Below are positions 48,233 to 55,965 of a DNA stretch of 64,000 nt, one piece after another. The notes beneath the pieces were generated by a model. It saw only the letters and a list, made by a program, of their open reading frames with translations, was not told the origin of the DNA and did not search any database. This DNA comes from Kribbella qitaiheensis (GTDB taxonomy: Bacteria > Actinomycetota > Actinomycetes > Propionibacteriales > Kribbellaceae), in assembly GCF_014217565.1 (NCBI RefSeq), contig NZ_CP043661.1:5084001-5148000 (forward strand), written 5' to 3'. The translations under genes were made by a program, and so were the position numbers. The first letter of the stretch is position 1. Each line of letters starts with the position of its first letter.

Positions 48233-49282
48233 ATGAGCTCGGTTGGCGACTTCGCAGGATTGTGGGAGCCGCGGCCCGGGTGGCTGAACACGGCGTCGTA
48301 CGGGCTGCCGCCGCGGCCGGCCTGGGAGGCGTTGCAGGCGGCGCTCGGCGACTGGCAGGTCGGTGCGACGAGTTGGGAGCCGTGGGACGAGTCGACGACC
48401 CGCGCTCGCGAGTCGTTCGCCCGGCTGGTCGGGGCGGATGCGGCGGACGTCTTCGTCGGTAGCACGGTGTCGGCGGCGCTCGCGCCGATCGCGGACTCGT
48501 TGCCGGACGGATCGACGGTGCTGGTGGATGACATCGAGTTCACCTCGAACGTGTTTCCGTGGAAGGTGCACGAGGACCGCGGCATTCACGTCGTCTCGGC
48601 CGGTACGGACAAGCTGCTCGACGCGATTCGGCCCGGTATCGACCTGGTCGCGGTCAGCGCGGTCCAGTCGGCCACCGGTACCGTGCTCGACCTTGCCAAG
48701 GTTGTTGCTGCCAGCAAGGAAGTTGGCGCGCTGCTGGTCGTGGACGCGAGCCAGGCGGTGGGTTGGCTGCCGCTCGATGTCGCCGGGGTCGACGCGTTGG
48801 TCGCGCATGCGTACAAGTGGATGATGTCGCCGCGAGGGGCGACGCTTGGGTACCTGTCACCGCGGCTGCAGGAGCGATGCCGTCCGATGGCCGCCGGCTG
48901 GTACGCCGGTGAGGATGTGCACAGCTCGTACTACGGGACGCGGATGCGGCTGGCCAAGGGGGCGCGGAGGTTCGACCAGTCGCCGGCGTGGTTCTGCTTC
49001 GTCGGGGCGGCGCCGGCGCTCGAACTCATCGAGCAGATCGGGGTCGAGGAGATCTACCGGCACAACCTTGGGCTGGCGAACGAGTTCCGGGCGGGGCTCG
49101 GGTTGCCGCCTGGTGATTCGGCGATTGTCAGCGCTGAGCTGCCGGGGGCCGAGGAAGCGTTCGCGGCGGCGGGGATTCGGGCAGCGGTTCGTGGCGGGCG
49201 GCTGCGAGCGTCGTTCCACGTCTACTCGACCGAGGCCGATGTCCAGCTGGCGCTCAAGGCGCTGGAGGGGTTAATTACCTAG
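48233..49282 (+). CDS. Class V PLP-dependent aminotransferase
   Basis: 349 residues. LNTASYGLPPRPAWEALQAAL, FVGSTVSAALAPIADSLPDGS, DASQAVGWLPLDVAGVDALVAHAYKWMMSPRG (PLP Lys in AYKW) match cysteine-desulfurase/isopenicillin-epimerase-like enzymes, but no active-site Cys of desulfurases is evident. Role unknown. Codon 347 is the rare TTA, and the stop TAG lies inside the operator of the next gene. A near-copy of the GTTGCT palindrome is at 48704-48718. Confidence 0.88.
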   Translation: MSSVGDFAGLWEPRPGWLNTASYGLPPRPAWEALQAALGDWQVGATSWEPWDESTTRARESFARLVGADAADVFVGSTVSAALAPIADSLPDGSTVLVDDIEFTSNVFPWKVHEDRGIHVVSAGTDKLLDAIRPGIDLVAVSAVQSATGTVLDLAKVVAASKEVGALLVVDASQAVGWLPLDVAGVDALVAHAYKWMMSPRGATLGYLSPRLQERCRPMAAGWYAGEDVHSSYYGTRMRLAKGARRFDQSPAWFCFVGAAPALELIEQIGVEEIYRHNLGLANEFRAGLGLPPGDSAIVSAELPGAEEAFAAAGIRAAVRGGRLRASFHVYSTEADVQLALKALEGLIT

Positions 49283-49295
49283 AGCCGGGTCTAGG
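49278..49295 (+). promoter_or_regulatory. 18-bp dyad, candidate MerR operator
   Basis: CCTAGA (49278-49283) and TCTAGG (49290-49295) with a 6-base spacer form an 18-bp dyad, the size of MerR/SoxR operators, 21 bases before the MerR ATG. The first half includes the aminotransferase stop codon. Confidence 0.6.
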
Positions 49296-49316
49296 AGTCG
49301 GGCTACCTTGGGCCGT

Positions 49317-49751
49317 ATGACTGCGGATTTGAGTATCGGACAGGTCGCCGAGCGGACCGGGCTGAGCGTGCACGCGCTGCGGTTCTACGAGCGGGAGGGC
49401 ATTCTCGCGGAACCGGTACGCCGGGAGGCGAACGGGCGGCGGGTGTACAGCGAGGACGACGTGGACTGGCTGGACATGTGCGTCAAGTTCCGCTCGTCGG
49501 GGATGCCGCTGGAGACGATCCGGCGATACACCGAACTGATCCGCCAGGGCTCAGGGAACGAGCAGGAGCGCCTCGAGCTGCTCCGCAGTCACCAGCAGCA
49601 CGTCGCCGAGCAGATCGAGGAACTCACCGAGTGCCTGCGGGTGATCACCTACAAGGTCGACATCTACACCGACCACCTCAACCAGGGCACCGCAGACACC
49701 CTCTGGGTAGGCCCCTCGACCAACCCCAACAACTGCGAAGAAACAGCCTGA
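49317..49751 (+). CDS. MerR family regulator
   Basis: 144 residues from ATG 49317. Winged helix LSIGQVAERTGLSVHALRFYEREGIL, then a dimerisation helix (EQERLELLRSHQQHVAEQIEELTECLRVITYKVDIY). A cysteine lies in VDWLDMCVKF and two near the end (ECLR, NNCEE), not in the SoxR cluster pattern. Such members respond to aldehydes or redox cues. It probably represses or activates at the 18-bp dyad in front of it. Confidence 0.9.
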   Translation: MTADLSIGQVAERTGLSVHALRFYEREGILAEPVRREANGRRVYSEDDVDWLDMCVKFRSSGMPLETIRRYTELIRQGSGNEQERLELLRSHQQHVAEQIEELTECLRVITYKVDIYTDHLNQGTADTLWVGPSTNPNNCEETA

Positions 49752-49843
49752 CCCAGGCAGGCAGGAGGCTCAGGGAAGGCGTGCACAGTTCAGGACTTGC
49801 GGAGACCAAGAACAGCCTGTCGGGGGGCTGGGACATGAAATAG

Positions 49844-49874
49844 CTTGTCCGAGGACCTGGCATCTTGTCCGAGG
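49844..49874 (+). repeat. Direct repeat of CTTGTCCGAGG, possible mobile-element relic
   Basis: CTTGTCCGAGG occurs at 49844-49854 and 49864-49874 (20-base period) after GGGACATGAAATAG. The block resembles the GGACAGGAAATA...CCGAGGTCC segment at 24434-24461. No transposase remains. The rest of 49752-49942 shows no gene. Confidence 0.4.
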
Positions 49875-49942
49875 TCACGCCACCAGCCCGGTCGGGATCA
49901 ACGGACCCCCCGGAGCAACGCAGGTCACCTATATCTAAAAGG

Positions 49943-50596
49943 TCATTCGGCCGGGGTCGAGAGGCTTGACAGCTCTGGTGCGACGGTCGGTCCGTAGATG
50001 GCGTTCGGCTGCTTCTCGCAGTACGCCCAGTAGCGGTCGCCGAAGGACCAGTGCCACCACTCGGTCGGGTAGTTCACCAGCCCGGCGGAGGTCAGCACGT
50101 CGGCGAGCAGGGACCGGTTGGTGCGGGCCTCGCGGCTGATGTTGGTGGCGTCGAAGAAGCAGGCGCCGTCGCTCTGCTCGGGTGTCGCGTCGATCGGCGT
50201 ACCGAGGTCGAACGGCCCGTTCTCACCGACCAGCGTCAGATCCACCGCGGCGCCGGCCACGTGCGGCGCGACCTCGACCGGCGAGACGAACCGGCTGGCC
50301 AGGACGTGCGCCTCCCGGTCGGAGATGCCCGGGTTCAGCTTCTCGAGCTCGGCGCGGTAGCCGTCGTAGATCTCCTGCTGGCTCTCGATCGGCCGGAGAC
50401 CTTCGACGATGTGCAGCCGGACTCCCGTCGGCAGGAAGGTCTGCGCCACCGCGAGCCGGTCCGCGAGGCCCTCCCGGACGTACTGGCGTCCCTCGGCGGA
50501 GAAGCCGCGCGACTCCAGCTCGACCAGTGGCTCGCCGCTCTCGATCGCCGGGATCCGGGTGATGCGCTCGTCGCTCAGCAGGACGTGGGCCGTCAC
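49943..50596 (-). CDS. D-Ala-D-Ala dipeptidase, VanX-like (M15D)
   Basis: 217 residues, zinc peptidase that hydrolyses D-Ala-D-Ala. Zinc ligands by spacing: His112 and Asp119 in HVAGAAVDL and His182 in EWWHWSFGD, with catalytic Glu179 and the substrate Arg68 in EGLRPI, matching His116/Asp123/His184/Glu181/Arg71 of VanX. Length also matches. ATGA overlap with ddl places it in the same operon. Because it would destroy the ligase's product, its role may be recycling, or scavenging of peptidoglycan dipeptides; no VanA/VanH/VanS is present. Confidence 0.88.
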   Translation of the reverse strand: MTAHVLLSDERITRIPAIESGEPLVELESRGFSAEGRQYVREGLADRLAVAQTFLPTGVRLHIVEGLRPIESQQEIYDGYRAELEKLNPGISDREAHVLASRFVSPVEVAPHVAGAAVDLTLVGENGPFDLGTPIDATPEQSDGACFFDATNISREARTNRSLLADVLTSAGLVNYPTEWWHWSFGDRYWAYCEKQPNAIYGPTVAPELSSLSTPAE

Positions 50597-51573
50597 GCGG
50601 TCGCCCCTTCATTCTTGGCGATCGCGGTCTGGATCAGGGTGTCGACCACATCGGCGTACGACAGGCCGGCCGCCGCCCACATCCGCGGGAACTGCGAGGC
50701 CGGGGTGAAACCGGGGAACGTGTTGATCTCGTTGACCAGCGGCGGGCCGTCGGCCGGGACGAAGAAGTCCAGCCGGGCCAGTCCGGCGCAACCGAGAATG
50801 CCGAAGACCTCGAGCGCCGTACTGCGCAGCCTGTTCGCCAGCTCGGCGTCCATCGGCGCCGGGACGACGAACTCGGTGGCGGTGCTGTCGTACTTCGCGG
50901 TCGCGTTGAAGAACGGCTGGCTCGGATCCGCGTGGATCTCCAGCGCCGGGCCGACCTCGACCCGCCCGTCCGGGAACTCCAGCACCGACAGGTCGATCTC
51001 GCGGCCGACGATCTCCTGCTCGACCAGCACATGGGAGTCCAGTGCGGCGGCCGTGGCGAGCGCCTCGGCCAGGGACGGCAGATCCGTCGCCCGGGACGCG
51101 CCGATACTCGAACCGCCGCTGTTCGGCTTCACGAACACCGGGAACCCGATGCCGGCCGCCTTCAGCTGCTGGATGGCCGACTCGGCGTCGGTCAGATCCG
51201 CACCGCGCAGGGTGATGCCCGGCGTGACCGGGATGCCGTGCGCCTCGAGGACGGACTTGGTCAGCTGCTTGTCCAGCCCGACGGCGCTCGCGGTCACCCC
51301 ACTCCCGACGTACGGGACCTTCAGGGTCTCGAGGAAGCCCTGCAGGACACCGTCCTCGCCGCCCTCGCCGTGCAGTGCGGGGATCGCGACGTCGCAGTCC
51401 AGCAGGACCCGGATGGCCTCCGGCAGACCTGCTGCCCAGCTGCCGTCCCGCTCGATGACGAGCGGTGCCACGGTGTGTCCCTTGCTCGCGGCGGCATCGG
51501 CGATGCCTTTCCCGCTGCGCAGGGATACCTCGTGTTCCGGGCTGGCTCCGCCACTGATCACGACCACCTTCAC
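50593..51573 (-). CDS. ddl: D-alanine-D-alanine ligase
   Basis: 326 residues, ATP-grasp. VVVISGGASPEHEVSLRSGKGI, DVAIPALHGEGGEDGVLQG, FPVFVKPNSGGSSIGASR (ATP-binding), LVNEINTFPGFTPASQFPRMW are diagnostic. The specificity loop has FFNATAKYDSTATEF, i.e. the Lys-Tyr pair of D-Ala-D-Ala enzymes and not the His of D-Ala-D-Lac (VanA-type) ligases, so product should be ordinary D-Ala-D-Ala. Four-base overlaps with both neighbours. Confidence 0.93.
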   Translation of the reverse strand: MKVVVISGGASPEHEVSLRSGKGIADAAASKGHTVAPLVIERDGSWAAGLPEAIRVLLDCDVAIPALHGEGGEDGVLQGFLETLKVPYVGSGVTASAVGLDKQLTKSVLEAHGIPVTPGITLRGADLTDAESAIQQLKAAGIGFPVFVKPNSGGSSIGASRATDLPSLAEALATAAALDSHVLVEQEIVGREIDLSVLEFPDGRVEVGPALEIHADPSQPFFNATAKYDSTATEFVVPAPMDAELANRLRSTALEVFGILGCAGLARLDFFVPADGPPLVNEINTFPGFTPASQFPRMWAAAGLSYADVVDTLIQTAIAKNEGATA

Positions 51574-52706
51574 CGCTGTGCCTCCTCGATATAGCGACGC
51601 GGCACCCGGGCTCCGAGGCCGCAGTAGATCTCATGCGGAATGGTCTGGGCCCACTCCGCCCATTCGGCGATCGTCGGCTCGCCGGAGCCGCCGTCGCCGA
51701 AGATGGTCACCGGCTCGCCCGGCTCCACCGCCAGGTCGCCCGCGTCGACGACGAACTGGTCCATCGTGATGCGCCCGAGCACCGGCATCCGGATGCCCCG
51801 GCAGAACACACTGGCCTGCCCGGCCGCGATCCGCGGGATCCCGTCGGCATAACCGATCGGGACCAGCGCGATCGTCGTGTCGCGCGGCGTCACGTAGGTA
51901 TGACTGTACGAGACGCCTTCGCCGGCCTTGATCCGGCGGACCTGGGCGACCTTGCTCATCAGCTTCATCGACGGCCGCAGCCCCGCGCCGGTCTCGTCGA
52001 TCCCGAACAGGCCGGCGCCGATCCGGGCCAGGTTGCACTCGGGCGCGTCGAGCGTGATCGCGCCGGCGGAGTTGGCCAGGTGGACGTACTGCGGGGTCAG
52101 CCCGGCTCGCTTCGCCAGCGCGACGCCGGTGGTGAGCAGCTGGAGCTGGCGGCGGCTGTGTGACGCGTCGAGCTCGTCGCCGTGGGAAAGGTGCGACCAG
52201 ACCCCACGGACAGCGATGGATCCCTGCGCCTCGTGGTACGCCGCCGCGCGGGTCAGCTCGATCCATTGGTCAGGGGTGCTGCCGCCGCGGTGCATGCCGG
52301 TGTCGAGCTTGAGATGCACGTTCCGCACGTTCGGCGCGGCGATCACGTGGTTCAGCTCCGCGACATTGGAGACGCTCACATCGACGTCGGCGAGCCAGAT
52401 CAGCTCGGTCTCGTCGTACAGCCAGGTGAAGATCGGTGCGGTCAGTCCAGCGGCGCGCAACTGCATCGCCTCGCCGGCTCGCGCGACGCCCAGCCAGGTC
52501 GCCCCGGCGTCGAGCGCCGTTCGCGCCACGCGAGCGGCTCCATGCCCGAATGCGTCCGCCTTGACCACGGCCATGACCTCGGTGCCGGTGTGCACGCGGC
52601 GCTGGAAAGTCCTGACATTGTGGCGGATCGCCGACAGGTCCACGACAGCTTCGGCCAGGCCGAGCACGCGCTCGGCCGAGGTCCGGACCAGGTTCATATC
52701 GGTCAT
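51570..52706 (-). CDS. alr: Alanine racemase
   Basis: 378 residues from ATG 52706 (or 52697). PLP lysine in AVVKADAFGHG (Lys49); here Phe stands where most alanine racemases have Tyr (KANAYGHG). Other segments: HLKLDTGMHRGG, VWSHLSHGDE, the catalytic Tyr region GVSYSHTYVT and RITMDQFVVD. It makes D-Ala for the adjacent ligase. The frame stays open to 52952 without similarity. No SD is visible; AACAAT seven bases before 52697 could make a leaderless promoter. Whether it prefers Ala or another amino acid cannot be seen. Confidence 0.9.
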   Translation of the reverse strand: MTDMNLVRTSAERVLGLAEAVVDLSAIRHNVRTFQRRVHTGTEVMAVVKADAFGHGAARVARTALDAGATWLGVARAGEAMQLRAAGLTAPIFTWLYDETELIWLADVDVSVSNVAELNHVIAAPNVRNVHLKLDTGMHRGGSTPDQWIELTRAAAYHEAQGSIAVRGVWSHLSHGDELDASHSRRQLQLLTTGVALAKRAGLTPQYVHLANSAGAITLDAPECNLARIGAGLFGIDETGAGLRPSMKLMSKVAQVRRIKAGEGVSYSHTYVTPRDTTIALVPIGYADGIPRIAAGQASVFCRGIRMPVLGRITMDQFVVDAGDLAVEPGEPVTIFGDGGSGEPTIAEWAEWAQTIPHEIYCGLGARVPRRYIEEAQR

Positions 52707-52941
52707 TGTTGTTGGTAGCAACGAGGCGCCGCATCGGACATTAGGGGGAGGTTCTCCGTCATCGGTACGACCCTGGTAGCACAGGCTTGCATAACGCAGT
52801 CTGACCCGGTTGATGCCGGAGAAGGAAATCCTCCGCCTGCGGGACACGTGTTCTAAGACGCCGCCGACAGCGAATTGGTTGACCCCGATCGGCTCATCTG
52901 ATCCGGCCTGGACCAGTTCGACTTGGAGGTTGAACCCGCCG

Positions 52942-53154
52942 ATGGCGCGCACCTATCCGTCGCATCCGCGGCGCATACCTCGCGGCCTCGAGGAGTTGAT
53001 CGAGGCGGCCCGGGATGGCGGCCGGCTGCTGCGGCGGGCGGCGCGTCCGCTGTACAGGCTGCGCCCTGCCCTGGCTCAACCGCCGGCACGGGGCCGGCGC
53101 TGGACCGCGAGTAGCTCGGGGATACTTGCCCGGTGGACGCGACCGATCACCTGA
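52942..53154 (+). CDS. Possible small basic protein
   Basis: 70 codons from ATG 52942, with GGAGG at 52925-52929. MARTYPSHPRRIPRGLEELIEAARDGGRLLRRAARPLYRL is Arg-rich and helical; the rest overlaps the start of the CGNR gene by 22 bases and looks weaker. No family recognised. The 426 bases 52707-53132 otherwise contain only the near-palindrome at 52708-52722 and no other supported gene. Confidence 0.35.
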   Translation: MARTYPSHPRRIPRGLEELIEAARDGGRLLRRAARPLYRLRPALAQPPARGRRWTASSSGILARWTRPIT

Positions 53155-53696
53155 AGGCTTCGCTCGAGGCGGCGGTTGCGTTGGCCAACGCGACCGGTGC
53201 GGAGTCGAACCAAGGGCGCGCCCGCGAGGCGCTGGATCAGGCGACCGTCGAGGCGGTTTTGCGGCTGACGACCAACCAGCCGCTCTCGATCGACGAGGTC
53301 GCGGTCGGTGAGTTCGCGACCGGGGGTGAGCAGATCTATCGCGCCCTCGTGCTGCTGGCCGAGGAGGAGACGGATGCCGCGGCTTCGGCGCTCAATGCGT
53401 TGCTCGCTTCGACCCGCGCTGCGCCGATGCTCAGGCGGCATCCGGAATCGGCGTGGCATCTGCACTTCGCCAGTGAAGGAGTGTCGGTCGCGACCGGCTG
53501 GCTGGCCGAGTTCGGTACCGCGGCGGCGATGCTGCTCGGCAGTGACGAACTCGACCGGCTCAGGTCCTGCGCCGCCGGGCGCTGCGACAACATCTTCCTC
53601 GATGCCACCCGCAACCACCGGCAACGCTTCTGCTCAACGGCTTGCCAGAACCGGACGAAGGTCGCCGCCTTCCGTTCCCGCGGCACGCAGACCTGA
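53133..53696 (+). CDS. CGNR zinc-finger (ABATE family) regulator, variant CxNR
   Basis: 187 residues from GTG 53133, with GATACT six bases upstream (leaderless). N-terminal ABATE domain, then a C-terminal zinc knuckle CAAGRCDNIFLDATRNHRQRFCSTACQNRTKVAAFRSR, in which CGNR reads CQNR. These are thought to be transcription regulators. It ends tail to tail with the GNAT gene, overlapping it by 63 bases. Confidence 0.85.
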   Translation: MDATDHLKASLEAAVALANATGAESNQGRAREALDQATVEAVLRLTTNQPLSIDEVAVGEFATGGEQIYRALVLLAEEETDAAASALNALLASTRAAPMLRRHPESAWHLHFASEGVSVATGWLAEFGTAAAMLLGSDELDRLRSCAAGRCDNIFLDATRNHRQRFCSTACQNRTKVAAFRSRGTQT

Positions 53697-54482
53697 CCCG
53701 GTCAGCATGGTTGCTCGCGGCAACCACTCGAGTCGCCGGTAGAGCTGCACCCCGTCGTACGTCGCCATCAGCAATCCGGTCGTCGCGCCCCGCTCGACCG
53801 CCCGCCGACTGAGCGCCGCCATCACCACACTCCCAAGCCCTCGCCGCCGATGCGCCGGCTCGGTATGAATGTCATGCATCACCGCATCCATCCCCACCAC
53901 CCCCACCATCCCCCGAGCAGCCACACCCCCCGCCTCATCAACCACCCGCACCAACTCCACCACCCCGTACTCCGCAGCCGCCACTCCCCGCTCCACCCCG
54001 TGCTCCGCCGCTCCCGCCGCCGGCTCTGCCCCGTACTCCGCCGCCCGCTCCACCCCGTGCTCCGCCGCTCCCGCCGCCCGCTCCACCCCGTGCTCCGGCC
54101 CGGCCGGCTCCGCGCGGTCCGGCGACGCCACGGTCTCGAACTCCACGCGGTAGCCCGGTCCTGCTGCCGCAGTCGGATGATTCGCCAGGGCGATCGTCAT
54201 CAGTGCCTTTCGCTCGGCGAACACGTCGAACCCGAGTTCGGTCAGCTCGGCGGCGACCTGACCTTCCCGATCGGTCGTCGTCACGGTCACCCAAGTATCC
54301 GGACCCGCGCCCGCGACCAGCCGCCGTACCGCCGCAGGCTCGTCGCTGAGTGCGAACAGCTCCCGCTCCCGCCCGGGCAGCCCGAGCACCACCTCGAGTC
54401 CGTCCCCATCCAGTAGCCGCGCCGGCGGTAGCCCCCGGCACAATCCCCAGCCACGCTGCCAACGCCTCACCAGTTCGTCCAT
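53634..54482 (-). CDS. GNAT acetyltransferase with tandem EHGVERA repeat insertion
   Basis: 282 residues, longer than most GNATs. The N-terminal half (FAERKALMTIAL) and the acetyl-CoA motif DIHTEPAHRRRGLGSVVMAAL near the end are normal. Between them (about residues 128-175) lies a low-complexity block with repeats such as EHGVERA and AEYGAEPAAGA that interrupts the fold. TACATT seven bases before ATG 54482 suggests a leaderless transcript. Its 3' end overlaps the convergent CGNR gene by 63 bases. Confidence 0.8.
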   Translation of the reverse strand: MDELVRRWQRGWGLCRGLPPARLLDGDGLEVVLGLPGRERELFALSDEPAAVRRLVAGAGPDTWVTVTTTDREGQVAAELTELGFDVFAERKALMTIALANHPTAAAGPGYRVEFETVASPDRAEPAGPEHGVERAAGAAEHGVERAAEYGAEPAAGAAEHGVERGVAAAEYGVVELVRVVDEAGGVAARGMVGVVGMDAVMHDIHTEPAHRRRGLGSVVMAALSRRAVERGATTGLLMATYDGVQLYRRLEWLPRATMLTGSGLRAAGTEGGDLRPVLASR

Positions 54483-54603
54483 GCCAACTAATGTAACTGC
54501 TTATCGCAAGATAGTCAGTTACAGCGCCATCTCCCGCCCGAGTCCCGACCCGCCACCGGTGACCACCGCGACCTGCCGCATACGCGCATTCCTCCAACGA
54601 AAG

Positions 54604-55746
54604 CTACTGGCCGAGCACGAAGGTCTGGATGGCGGTGACGGCCGCGCCGCGAGCCCAATCGGTGAAATCCGGAGCCAGGTGCACGATCGGGGGATCGACG
54701 GCCAGCAGTTCGCGGCCGGCATGCAGACCCTCGAGCAGATCAGCCTTGGCGACCTCGGCGAGACGGATCCCCTCGCCGCCGAGGATCACGCGCTCGGGCA
54801 GGGTGAAGTTCGCGGCTGCGGCTATCAACCGCCCGAGCGCCTGCCCCGCAGTACCGACGACTTCCGCGGCGACCCGATCGCCCTGCGCGGCGAGTTGGAG
54901 GCACTCTTCGTACTCGACCGCCCGGCCCAGCGCAGTACTGATCTGTTCTGTGATGGCCGCCGAGCTGAGCAGGACCATGGCGCAGCCGCGATGGCCGCGC
55001 TCGCAGAGTGGGCCGTCCGGGATCAGCGGGATGTGGCCGATCAGCCCGAGGCTCGCGTCGGCGTTGTCGACGACCTTGTCGTGCACCACCAGCCCGTACC
55101 CGATCCCGGCGCCGATCGTCAGCAGACAAAACCGGGTAACGCCACGGCCCGCGCCGAACCAGTGCGTTGCCTCGGTCAGCGCGAGCACGTCGTTGGCGAC
55201 CACCACCGGTACGTCGGTGTGGGCCGCAAGCAGGAGCCCGAGCGGCACATCGGTCCAGTCGAGGAACGGCGCCCACCGGACATCAGCCCGTCCGGAAACC
55301 CGCCCGCCCAGCGTCACCCCGATTCCGCTGAGCTCGCTCTGCACCTTGCCGGCCAGGGATGAGGTCAGCTCGGCGATAACGGCGGCGACGTGCTCCGGGG
55401 TGTGGTCGGTGAGTGGGCGCTCGGCGGTCGCGATCACTTCGGCTCGCAGGGTCGTCAGTACGCCCACAGCCGCGTCCGCCGTGAGCTTGATCCCGGCGAA
55501 ATGGTGTGAGCCGGGGATGATGTCGAGCGGCTGGGACGGGCGGCCGACCCGCGGATCGGTGGGCCCGGCGGAGACCTCGACGAGCAGGCCGGACTCGACC
55601 ATCGGCTTGGTGATCCGGGTCAGGCTGCCGGGGGACAGGCCGACCCGGCGGGACAGTTCGGCTCGCGACAAGGGGCCGTCCAGCAGGATCTCCAGCGCGA
55701 CCTGATGCGACGCTCCGGTCAGAGGTCGCCAGACACCCTTCGCCAA
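54604..55746 (-). CDS. ROK family regulator/sugar-kinase-like repressor
   Basis: 380 residues from TTG 55746, with GGAAGGAG (minus strand) 5 bases upstream, giving MAKGVWRPLTGASHQVALEILLDGPLSRAELSRRVGLSPGSLTRITKPMVESGLL (winged HTH). The ROK domain follows, with DVPVVVANDVLALTEATHWFGAGRG, GAGIGYGLVVHDKVV and the zinc motif CERGHRGC. Such proteins usually repress sugar genes and respond to a sugar or its phosphate. No sugar transporter is beside it; the divergent gene is nhaA. The frame continues to 57768 by chance. Confidence 0.88.
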   Translation of the reverse strand: MAKGVWRPLTGASHQVALEILLDGPLSRAELSRRVGLSPGSLTRITKPMVESGLLVEVSAGPTDPRVGRPSQPLDIIPGSHHFAGIKLTADAAVGVLTTLRAEVIATAERPLTDHTPEHVAAVIAELTSSLAGKVQSELSGIGVTLGGRVSGRADVRWAPFLDWTDVPLGLLLAAHTDVPVVVANDVLALTEATHWFGAGRGVTRFCLLTIGAGIGYGLVVHDKVVDNADASLGLIGHIPLIPDGPLCERGHRGCAMVLLSSAAITEQISTALGRAVEYEECLQLAAQGDRVAAEVVGTAGQALGRLIAAAANFTLPERVILGGEGIRLAEVAKADLLEGLHAGRELLAVDPPIVHLAPDFTDWARGAAVTAIQTFVLGQ

Positions 55747-55790
55747 CGGAGCTCCTTCCCTCGCTCGGCAGCCTACCTGCGCGTCGCCGC

Positions 55791-55903
55791 CCCCTCCCGG
55801 CTTCCTCGCCCCCTCCCGGCTTCCTCGCCCGTCGCCCTGCTCGCCTCGCCCTGCTCGCCTCGCCCTCGCCCTGCTCGCCTCGCCCTCGCCCTGCTCGCCT
55901 CGC
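55791..55903. repeat. GC-rich minisatellite between ROK and nhaA
   Basis: Two 19-bp copies of CCCCTCCCGGCTTCCTCGC (55791-55828) are followed by four copies of CCCTGCTCGCCTCG, the last two preceded by CCCTCG to make 20-bp units (to about 55903). One strand is almost all purine, so the array may form unusual structures and is prone to slippage. The repeat lies between the two divergent promoters. Confidence 0.75.
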
Positions 55904-55930
55904 CAGGCGCCCCCCTGGACGCAGATTGGG

Positions 55931-55958
55931 TTGTGGCTCCCAATTTGGGCAGTAGGAT
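55931..55958 (+). promoter_or_regulatory. Promoter of the nhaA-thioredoxin gene
   Basis: TTGTGG (55931-55936), 16 bases, TAGGAT (55953-55958), then ATG at 55966 seven bases on. Spacing and the position against the start codon fit a leaderless sigma-A type promoter. Confidence 0.55.
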
Positions 55959-55965
55959 GACCGGC

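Noticed and set aside
49943..52706. A vancomycin resistance cluster
   Set aside because: No vanH, vanA-type D-Lac ligase (the loop has Lys-Tyr, not His) and no vanRS; only the dipeptidase resembles the resistance set.
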